A program made the translations under genes and the position numbers. From NCBI GenBank assembly GCA_019414265.1, contig DXMJ01000030.1, forward strand, positions 15,952-21,989: DNA of 6,038 nucleotides, written 5' to 3'. Position 1 is the stretch's first letter, and each line of letters starts with the position of its first letter. Shown piece after piece: positions 1 to 4,674 of the stretch. The notes beneath the pieces are model-generated. The model was not told where the DNA came from and searched no databases. It saw only the letters and a program-made list of their open reading frames with translations. The DNA comes from Collinsella sp. (GTDB taxonomy: Bacteria > Actinomycetota > Coriobacteriia > Coriobacteriales > Coriobacteriaceae).

Positions 1-113
1 TGGTCACTGTCTACACCAAAGACGGAATTAAGGACAATGTTGACGATTTCGCGTCCTCCAAACTCGGCATCCCCAAAACAACCAAACCCGCCAACCCGGA
101 TGAAATTCTGTAG
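1..113 (+). CDS. C-terminal end of an unidentified protein (5' truncated by window edge)
   Basis: Reading from base 3 there is an open frame of 36 codons that ends in TAG at 111-113; the beginning lies outside the window. The visible tail is hydrophilic, rich in Lys, Asp, Pro and Thr, and ends in NPDEIL. It has no cysteine cluster, membrane segment or motif that I recognise, so no function is assigned. The codons look like ordinary coding sequence, and a hairpin about 58 nt past the stop could end its transcript. The gene is convergent with the hydratase gene. The alternative, a minus-strand frame across 11-244, would run through the hairpin and has a less protein-like composition. Confidence 0.55.
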   Translation, partial: VTVYTKDGIKDNVDDFASSKLGIPKTTKPANPDEIL

Positions 114-170
114 AGCCGCCCATTAACATGCCGCTCAACGATCACAACAACATCGAGCTCGTCCCCACCC

Positions 171-197
171 CCACAAAGGTGCCTGTCCCCTTTGTGG
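171..197. repeat. REP-like 9-bp hairpin, possible terminator of the upstream rightward gene
   Basis: CCACAAAGG at 171-179 and CCTTTGTGG at 189-197 form a perfect 9-bp stem around a 9-nt loop. On the plus strand it is followed by CGG and four T (201-204), so it could act as a weak intrinsic terminator for the gene ending at 113. The core AAAGGTGCCTGTCCCC resembles short palindromic repeats that I recall being scattered through many bacterial genomes (REP type, often linked to RAYT transposases). That resemblance is from memory and untested. Confidence 0.5.
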
Positions 198-296
198 CGG
201 TTTTCGACAAAAAGAAGCCGCCCCGATAACAGAGGCAGCATCAAGCAAGTCTATTTATTAGCGTCCCTCAAGACCCAACGAGAACGCAGAAATGTA

Positions 297-370
297 GCCC
301 GGGGCTTATCCTTTCCCGAACGCGACCCTCGCGAAGCGCGTGAGCGGGCGGGAAAGGGTAAGCCCCGGGC
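297..370. terminator. Long GC-rich stem-loop behind the hydratase gene, likely transcription end or repeat
   Basis: Two 22-nt arms, 297-318 and 349-370, pair at 21 of 22 positions around a 30-nt loop; the loop itself can form a small ACGCG/CGCGT stem. The one exception is T309 opposite G358, a U-G wobble in plus-strand RNA but an A-C mismatch in hydratase mRNA. The base of the stem is 15 nt beyond the hydratase stop codon. Past the stem the minus strand reads TACATTTCTGCG, a poor T tract, so classical intrinsic termination is uncertain. It may instead be a 3' stabilising structure or a dispersed palindromic repeat. Confidence 0.5.
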
Positions 371-385
371 GGACAATTAAGCGCG

Positions 386-2686
386 TTACTCGGCAGCGGC
401 CTTGAACTTGTTGTAGTTGATCAGACAGCCGGCCTTGACGATGGCACGCTCCTCTGCCGTCATATCGGCAATGTAGAGCTCAATCTGCTCGAACGTGCCG
501 TCGGCGCGCACCACGTAGGCGGCGATGTCCTTCAGGTCACCATCGAGCGCAGCGCGTATACCCGGCACAAAGACGTAGTCGCCCACCTCAAAGTTGGGCT
601 CGGCCTCCATCTGGAAGGGCACCATGCCCCAGTTCATCACGTTGGAGCGATAGCGCTTGGTGGCGTACTCGTGAACGATATTGGCCAGACCGCCAATCAC
701 GCGCTGGCAGCTCGCGGCCTGCTCGCGGGCAGAACCGTCACCGGGCTTCTTGGCATAGAGCATGGAGCCGTACTCGGTCGCCTTGGCGTCTGCCGCGACA
801 CCCGCGCCAGCCAGCGCCTCAAACACGCCGGCAAGCTCGGCATCGAGCGCCGCCAGGTCGCCTGCCGCTTCGCCGGCAACGCGGCGCTTTTCCACCGCGT
901 CGACCTCCTTGGAACGGCCCACGTAGGCCGGGTCGCGGCGGCTGAGCGTAAACTCGGCCAAGCCCAGCGGGTTGGAGCGGAAGGAGCTCGTCTCGCCCGA
1001 GGGAATGAGCTCATCGGTCGTAGTGACCGGGTCCATGATCTTGGAGCACACCTTGAGCAGGATATCGTCGCCGAGGGGCTCCATCGCGGGCCACGGCTTG
1101 ATGTTGGGGCCTTCGACCAGCTCGTCGGCAGGCTCCGCCTTGCCAAAGCCCCAGTACACGCGCTTTTTGTACGGCGCGTCGTCAAAGGTGTACTCGCAGG
1201 CCTCGTCCCAAGTCTCCTCGGGCAGGTCGGTCGCCGGCGTCAGGACGCCGCCGTTGGCAGCCGTCGCCGCAATGGAGCGAGCGTCCATCAGGGCCACGGC
1301 GCTCAGCTGGCCATTACCCGGCTTGGAACCCTCGCGGTTGGGGAAATTGCGCGTGGTGTGGCGGATGGACAGGCCGTTGTTGGCAGGCGTGTCGCCGGCG
1401 CCAAAGCACGGACCGCAGAACGCCGTACGCACGATCGCGCCGGCCTCCATAAGGTCGTAGATGTAGCCACGGCGCGTAAGTTCGAGCGCCACGGGCTGGC
1501 TTGTGGGATAGACCGACAGCGAGAACTCGCCGCAGCCGGTGTTGGCGCCCTTAAGCACGCGGGCAGCCTGGACCACGGAGTCGTAGTTACCGCCCGAGCA
1601 GCCGGCGATAACGCCCTGCTGCACGTGCAGCTTGCCGTCGACGATCTTGTCGAGCAGGCTAAAGTGCGTCTTGCCCTCGCCGATCTTGGCAGCCTCGAGC
1701 TCCACCTCATGCAGGATATCCTCGAGGTTCTCGTTGAGCTCGTCGATCTCAAAGCCGTTGGAAGGATGGAACGGCAGCGCGATCATGGGCTTGATGCTGG
1801 ACAGATCGACCTCGACGCAGCCGTCATAGTAGGCGACATCGGCGGGCTTGAGCTCGCGGTAGTCGTCGCCGCGGCCATGCATGGTCAAAAACGCGCGTGT
1901 GTCCTCGTCGGTGGCCCAGATGCTCGACAGGCAGGTGGTCTCGGTGGTCATGACATCGACGCCATTGCGGTAATCGGTCGTCATGCTCGCGATGCCCGGG
2001 CCCACAAACTCCATGACCTTGTTCTTGACGTAGCCCTTGGCAAAGACCGCCTTGATGATAGCGAGCGCCACATCGTGCGGGCCGACGCCGGGGCGCGGGG
2101 TGCCCGTGAGGTAGATGGCGACGACGCCGGGATAGGCAACGTCGTAGGTGTCGCGCAGCAGCTGCTTTGCCAGCTCGCCGCCGCCCTCGCCCACGGCCAT
2201 GGTGCCCAGGGCGCCATAGCGGGTGTGCGAGTCGGAACCCAGGATCATCTTGCCGCAGCCGGCGAAGTTCTCACGCATAAAGGAGTGGATGACGGCGATG
2301 TGCGGCGGAACGAAGATGCCGCCGTACTTCTTGGCCGCGGAGAGGCCAAAGACATGGTCGTCCTCGTTGATGGTGCCGCCCACGGCGCACAGCGAGTTAT
2401 GGCAGTTGGTGAGCACGTAGGGCAGCGGGAACTGCTCCATGCCCGAGGCGCGCGCCGTCTGGATGATGCCGACAAAGGTGATGTCGTGGCTCGCCATGGC
2501 GTCGAAGCGAATCTTGAGCGCCTCGGGGTCGCCGGACGTATTGTGTGCCTGGAGGATCGAATACGCGATGGTGCCGCGCTTGGCATCCTCGGGCGTCTGC
2601 GTAATACCGCGCTCGGCAGCCTCGGCCGCAGGCACAACCTCGCTGCCGCCGCGCAGGTAGATGCCGTCCTCGTACAGCTTGACCAT
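386..2686 (-). CDS. Aconitase-superfamily hydratase, YbhJ type
   Basis: Predicted 766-residue cytosolic [4Fe-4S] hydro-lyase of the aconitase superfamily, closest in style to the uncharacterised hydratase YbhJ; the substrate is unknown. Aconitase landmarks appear in order: SDSHT at 151-155 followed by a Gly-rich GEGGGE segment, the first cluster cysteine C363 in AGCSGG, the CxxC pair C424/C427 in FCGPCFG, RNFPNREG at 446-453, GSAREQAA at 651-658 (counterpart of the aconitase GSSREHAA catalytic serine/arginine loop), and a C-terminal swivel-type domain starting near NWGMVPF (685-691). All three iron-sulfur ligands are present, so it looks active. I chose ATG 2686 because GGGAGA at 2691-2696 sits 4 nt upstream and the protein then begins MVKLYEDG. 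The frame stays open to an ATG at 2866, but that 60-residue extension crosses repeats and has no convincing ribosome site. The gene is 425 nt behind hspR and probably has its own promoter. Family call is firm; the reaction is not. Confidence 0.9.
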   Translation of the reverse strand: MVKLYEDGIYLRGGSEVVPAAEAAERGITQTPEDAKRGTIAYSILQAHNTSGDPEALKIRFDAMASHDITFVGIIQTARASGMEQFPLPYVLTNCHNSLCAVGGTINEDDHVFGLSAAKKYGGIFVPPHIAVIHSFMRENFAGCGKMILGSDSHTRYGALGTMAVGEGGGELAKQLLRDTYDVAYPGVVAIYLTGTPRPGVGPHDVALAIIKAVFAKGYVKNKVMEFVGPGIASMTTDYRNGVDVMTTETTCLSSIWATDEDTRAFLTMHGRGDDYRELKPADVAYYDGCVEVDLSSIKPMIALPFHPSNGFEIDELNENLEDILHEVELEAAKIGEGKTHFSLLDKIVDGKLHVQQGVIAGCSGGNYDSVVQAARVLKGANTGCGEFSLSVYPTSQPVALELTRRGYIYDLMEAGAIVRTAFCGPCFGAGDTPANNGLSIRHTTRNFPNREGSKPGNGQLSAVALMDARSIAATAANGGVLTPATDLPEETWDEACEYTFDDAPYKKRVYWGFGKAEPADELVEGPNIKPWPAMEPLGDDILLKVCSKIMDPVTTTDELIPSGETSSFRSNPLGLAEFTLSRRDPAYVGRSKEVDAVEKRRVAGEAAGDLAALDAELAGVFEALAGAGVAADAKATEYGSMLYAKKPGDGSAREQAASCQRVIGGLANIVHEYATKRYRSNVMNWGMVPFQMEAEPNFEVGDYVFVPGIRAALDGDLKDIAAYVVRADGTFEQIELYIADMTAEERAIVKAGCLINYNKFKAAAE

Positions 2687-2701
2687 ACTGTCTCCCACTC
2701 T

Positions 2702-2718
2702 GCCCAAAAGATTTGGGC
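2702..2718 (-). promoter_or_regulatory. Hairpin in the 5' leader of the hydratase mRNA
   Basis: GCCCAAA (2702-2708) and TTTGGGC (2712-2718) form a perfect 7-bp stem with a 3-nt loop. In the transcript it lies 5 nt upstream of the GGGAGA ribosome binding site and about 15 nt before the start codon. It could modulate translation, or be a DNA operator. The structure is directly visible; the role is inferred. Confidence 0.4.
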
Positions 2719-2786
2719 GCATAGCATACATTCGTTCAATATCGTGCCATAGAACGGTTGCGAGTGGGTTACGAATCTGCACGTTC

Positions 2787-2804
2787 ACTTTATCTCGGTA
2801 AAGT
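2787..2804. promoter_or_regulatory. Small dyad, possible operator upstream of the hydratase gene
   Basis: ACTTTA and TAAAGT are separated by 6 nt and centred about 110 nt upstream of the chosen hydratase start. The symmetry extends to TTCACTTTA/TAAAGTAAA with one mismatch. This AT-rich dyad stands out in GC-rich surroundings, and on the minus strand it overlaps a poor -35/-10 pair. It would suit a dimeric regulator of the hydratase gene, but nothing identifies which. It does not match the CTTGAGT-N7-ACTCAAG form known for HspR operators. Confidence 0.3.
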
Positions 2805-2841
2805 AAAGGGCAAGCCCGGTGCGGTCCGGCAAATTTGGTGC

Positions 2842-2888
2842 AAGAGCGTCCCTTTCGACTAGTCATTTAAGAACGTCCCCAATGACTA
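2842..2888. repeat. Tandem imperfect REP-like repeat with an embedded inverted repeat
   Basis: AAGAGCGTCCCTTTCGACTA at 2842-2861 and AAGAACGTCCCCAATGACTA at 2869-2888 match at 15 of 20 positions. Overlapping the second copy, TAGTCATT (2860-2867) and AATGACTA (2881-2888) form a perfect 8-bp inverted repeat around 13 nt. Such GACGTTCTT/GACGCTCTT-type units look like dispersed palindromic repeats in GC-rich gut bacteria, but that family link is from memory and needs a genome search. Confidence 0.5.
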
Positions 2889-2924
2889 CCCATAACAACG
2901 CCGATGTTTTGGCGCGGACAGCGA

Positions 2925-3023
2925 AAGCCCGCCAGAGCGAGCAAGGTGCCTTGAAACAAGGCGGCATTGATCTTCTGATCATGCCGCCGAAGTTGAAAGG
3001 CAGATTGCCGCTCTGGCGGGCTT
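2925..3023. repeat. Composite inverted repeat, possible mobile miniature element or structured RNA
   Basis: A perfect 15-bp inverted repeat (AAGCCCGCCAGAGCG at 2925-2939 and its complement at 3009-3023) encloses 69 nt. Inside lies a second strong stem, 2960-2972 with 2977-2988 (12 pairs with one bulged T and a 4-nt loop). A competing GCCTTG-AAA-CAAGGC stem at 2948-2962 overlaps its left arm. CAGCG occurs just outside each end (2919-2923 and 3025-3029), which could be a 5-bp target duplication, although the right copy is also part of the neighbouring tandem repeat. It is transcribed only if readthrough from hspR or an unseen promoter reaches it. Confidence 0.5.
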
Positions 3024-3112
3024 GCAGCGTCGACCGGTCCGCCGTTCGTTAGAACGGCGGAACCAAAGGCGCAGCGTCGAGCCGTTACGCCGTTCGGCAG
3101 AACGGCGTAACC
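3024..3112. repeat. Two tandem copies of a hairpin directly behind hspR
   Basis: Copy 1 (3024-3064) and copy 2 (3071-3112) share GCAGCGTCGA followed by a hairpin. In copy 2 a perfect 12-bp stem (GTTACGCCGTTC at 3084-3095 with 3100-3111) has loop GGCA. In copy 1 CCGCCGTTC (3039-3047) pairs with GAACGGCGG (3052-3060) around GTTA, with a few more outer pairs. One stem pair differs as C-G in copy 1 and A-T in copy 2, a compensatory change. Copy 2 starts immediately after the hspR stop codon. Neither hairpin has a T tract on the minus strand, so a role as intrinsic terminator is doubtful; mRNA 3'-end protection is possible. Confidence 0.6.
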
Positions 3113-3528
3113 TACAGATCCCCGCCGGCGCCCAGCAGCTTGCGCATAACCTGTTCGGGGTTAACCGAGCCGTCGCGCGGGGCCAGGGCGGTGATCTTCT
3201 TCTGCATCTTGTACTCGTGCAGCTCGTCCTCGAGCTGGCGCACGCGAGCACGGAGCTTTTCGTTTTCGCGCTCACGCTCCTCGGCACGCTCCTTCATATC
3301 GAGGATACGCACCACGCCGGCAAGGTTGATGCCCTCGTCGGTCAGCTGGTTGATGAGCTCCAGGCGCTCGATATCGGCACGCGAATACAGGCGCGTGTTG
3401 CCGCCCGAGCGCTGGGGGTTCACCAGGCCCTTGGACTCGTAGACGCGCAGAGTCTGCGGATGCATGCCGGTCAGCTCGGCCGCCACGCTGATCATGTACA
3501 GCGGTTTGTTCCTATTGTCCTCGGCCAT
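3112..3528 (-). CDS. hspR: Heat-shock repressor HspR (MerR family)
   Basis: A 138-residue MerR-type transcriptional repressor. Residues 10-38 form the winged-helix HTH (YMISVAAELTGMHPQTLRVY, then ESKGLVNP), followed by the wing SGGNTRLYSRADIERLELI (41-59). A highly charged Glu/Arg helix at about 76-112 is a likely dimerising coiled coil. This matches HspR in length, motif and place as last gene of dnaK-grpE-dnaJ-hspR. In Streptomyces and mycobacteria HspR represses this operon through HAIR inverted repeats, with DnaK as co-repressor, so it would sense free chaperone. The operator should be upstream of dnaK, outside the window. The gene starts 72 nt after dnaJ and is probably co-transcribed with it. 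The ATG at 3528 has a modest AGG-containing ribosome site. A HspR paralogue or other MerR protein is unlikely given the context. Confidence 0.93.
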   Translation of the reverse strand: MAEDNRNKPLYMISVAAELTGMHPQTLRVYESKGLVNPQRSGGNTRLYSRADIERLELINQLTDEGINLAGVVRILDMKERAEERERENEKLRARVRQLEDELHEYKMQKKITALAPRDGSVNPEQVMRKLLGAGGDL

Positions 3529-3600
3529 GCTACCTGACCCCTTTCCGTCTCGTTATCGTCCATCATAAGCCCGCGGGCGTGGTCGTGCGCCGCGACCGCC

Positions 3601-4566
3601 CTAGTACGTCGCCTTGTAACGATTGACCTTCTCGCGATAGTCGCGCGTGTCGGCCTCGCGCAGCTTGGTCATGGCATCGCGCTCGTCATCAGACAGGTTC
3701 GTGGGAACCTGCACCTTGATCTCGACGAGCAGCGCGCCCGTACGGCCACGGTGCTTAACGTCGGGCGCGCCCATCTCCTTAAAGCGGAACTTCTTGCCCG
3801 TCTGGGTACCCGCGGGCACCTTCAGACGAACCGTCGCACCGCCGGGCGTCGGCACGTCCACCGTGCAGCCGAGCGCCGCCTCATAGACCGAGACCGGTAC
3901 CTCCATGGTCACGTCGGCACCTTTACGCTTAAACAGCGGATGCTCCTCCACGTGCGTGGTCACGACCAGGTCGCCGCGCTCGCCGCCGGCAACGCCGTAC
4001 TCGCCGCGACGCTTGTAGCGCAGTTTGCCGCCGTCGACCGCACCCGCGGGCACCGAGACCGTAATGGTCTGTTGCTCGCCTGTCGAGGGAATGCGGTAGG
4101 TGACCTTGTGCGTCACGCCGCGAAACGCGTCCTCGGCCGTCACATCGACGGTCAGCGACAGGTCGCCGCCCTTGCGAGCGCGGCTGCGACCCGCACCCGC
4201 ACCGGCAGCGCCCGCAGCCCCGGCGAAACCCGAGCCCCAATCGCTGCCCCAGGCGCCGTTGCCGCTAAAGATGCTGTCGAAGATGTCGCCCCAGCCGCTG
4301 GCGCCCGCACCGGCACCGTAGCCGCCGCCATACGCGCCGCCCGCGCCCGGCATGCCGCCAAACATGAGCATCTGGTCGTACTCTTTGCGCTTCTTCTCGT
4401 CCGAAAGCGTCTCGTAGGCCTCGCTGATCTCCTTAAACTTGGCCTCGTCGCCGCCGGCATCGGGGTGATATTTTTGCGCGAGCTTGCGAAACGCACTCTT
4501 AATCTCTTTGTCGGAGGCGCTCTTGGATACGCCCAGGATGTCATAGAAGGTTTTGCCTGCAGCCAT
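3601..4566 (-). CDS. dnaJ: DnaJ-type co-chaperone lacking the zinc finger (class B, CbpA-like)
   Basis: A 321-residue J-domain protein that would stimulate DnaK ATPase and deliver unfolded substrates in the cytosol. The J domain is residues 5-68, with the essential HPD at 34-36 and a basic helix II (IKSAFRKLAQKY). A Gly/Ala-rich linker follows at 70-131, containing DIFDSIF (94-100) like the DIF motif of class B proteins. The two beta-sandwich substrate-binding domains start near KGGDLSLTV (132) and run to the C-terminus, with the usual VPAG and HPLFKRKGADV segments. The four CxxCxGxG repeats of canonical DnaJ are absent; the only cysteine is C234. It is therefore shorter than zinc-finger DnaJ (about 370-395 residues) and has class B architecture although it sits in the dnaK operon. 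The start is supported by AGGAG at 4572-4576, 5 nt upstream. A 108-nt gap with strong hairpins separates it from grpE. Confidence 0.93.
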   Translation of the reverse strand: MAAGKTFYDILGVSKSASDKEIKSAFRKLAQKYHPDAGGDEAKFKEISEAYETLSDEKKRKEYDQMLMFGGMPGAGGAYGGGYGAGAGASGWGDIFDSIFSGNGAWGSDWGSGFAGAAGAAGAGAGRSRARKGGDLSLTVDVTAEDAFRGVTHKVTYRIPSTGEQQTITVSVPAGAVDGGKLRYKRRGEYGVAGGERGDLVVTTHVEEHPLFKRKGADVTMEVPVSVYEAALGCTVDVPTPGGATVRLKVPAGTQTGKKFRFKEMGAPDVKHRGRTGALLVEIKVQVPTNLSDDERDAMTKLREADTRDYREKVNRYKATY

Positions 4567-4588
4567 CGTAGCTCCTCTCCTGTTATAT

Positions 4589-4610
4589 CCGCCGCCCCTG
4601 CGGACGGCGG
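4589..4610 (-). promoter_or_regulatory. Hairpin in the dnaJ leader
   Basis: CCGCCG (4589-4594) pairs with CGGCGG (4605-4610), and two more pairs form inside after one C-A mismatch, leaving a 4-nt loop. In the dnaJ transcript the hairpin ends about 12 nt upstream of the AGGAG ribosome site. It could affect dnaJ translation or protect a processed 5' end. Only the structure is seen; the function is inferred. Confidence 0.35.
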
Positions 4611-4639
4611 CTCATACTGTCATATGGCACTAGGCCAGA

Positions 4640-4669
4640 AAGGGCCCCGGGTGTTGCCCCGGGGCCCTT
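4640..4669 (-). terminator. Strong GC-rich hairpin between grpE and dnaJ (attenuator or processing site)
   Basis: A perfect 12-bp stem (AAGGGCCCCGGG at 4640-4651 with its complement at 4658-4669) has a 6-nt loop and starts 5 nt after the grpE stop codon on the minus strand. Downstream there are only three T residues before CTGG, so termination would be partial at best. It probably lowers readthrough into dnaJ-hspR or stabilises the dnaK-grpE mRNA after cleavage. Confidence 0.55.
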
Positions 4670-4674
4670 CTCAA

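Larger units (their letters stand above)
114..385. other. Convergent intergenic region with two inverted repeats
   Basis: This 272-base stretch separates the stop codon of the rightward gene from the stop codon of the leftward hydratase. I see no credible gene in it: the short frames present run through the inverted repeats and lack a ribosome binding site. It holds the hairpins at 171-197 and 297-370, which are listed separately, and is otherwise featureless. Confidence 0.6.
2687..3111. other. Repeat-rich intergenic region between hspR and the hydratase gene
   Basis: No convincing gene lies in these 425 bases. Short frames exist on both strands but they cross inverted repeats and have no plausible start site. 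Reading from the hydratase gene towards hspR, the stretch holds a hairpin at 2702-2718, a small dyad at 2787-2804, a tandem REP-like pair at 2842-2888, a composite inverted repeat at 2925-3023 and two tandem hairpins at 3024-3112. The hydratase promoter should be on the minus strand here. Weak candidates are TTGCCC (-35) with TAAAGT (-10) at a short 15-nt spacing near 2787-2813, and TATGCT near 2723-2728; neither is convincing. Confidence 0.6.

Noticed and set aside
11..244. Minus-strand 77-codon frame at the left end
   Set aside because: It overlaps the better-looking end of the rightward gene and crosses the 171-197 hairpin; no motif is visible.
264..275. CTCAAG half-site resembling part of the HspR operator (HAIR)
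   Set aside because: There is no matching CTTGAGT half at the 7-nt spacing and it is far from any chaperone promoter.
192..380. Plus-strand 62-codon frame in the convergent gap
   Set aside because: It runs through both arms of the 22-nt inverted repeat and is Arg-rich, with no motif or ribosome site.
671..2752. Plus-strand open frame of 693 codons antisense to the hydratase gene
   Set aside because: It mirrors the third-position GC bias of the hydratase gene, has Ala/Arg/His/Gly-rich low-complexity composition and no recognisable domain, while the opposite strand has clear aconitase motifs.
2687..2866. 60-residue N-terminal extension of the hydratase from ATG 2866
   Set aside because: It would translate the REP-like repeat, the dyad and the hairpin, and lacks a good ribosome site, whereas ATG 2686 has GGGAGA 4 nt upstream and begins the family-like sequence.
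2819..3052. Plus-strand 77-codon frame between hspR and the hydratase gene
   Set aside because: It crosses the tandem REP-like units and the composite inverted repeat, so the frame is explained by repeats rather than by coding.
2925..3112. CRISPR-like array
   Set aside because: There are only two tandem units, they are hairpins with imperfect identity, and there are no uniform spacers or cas genes.
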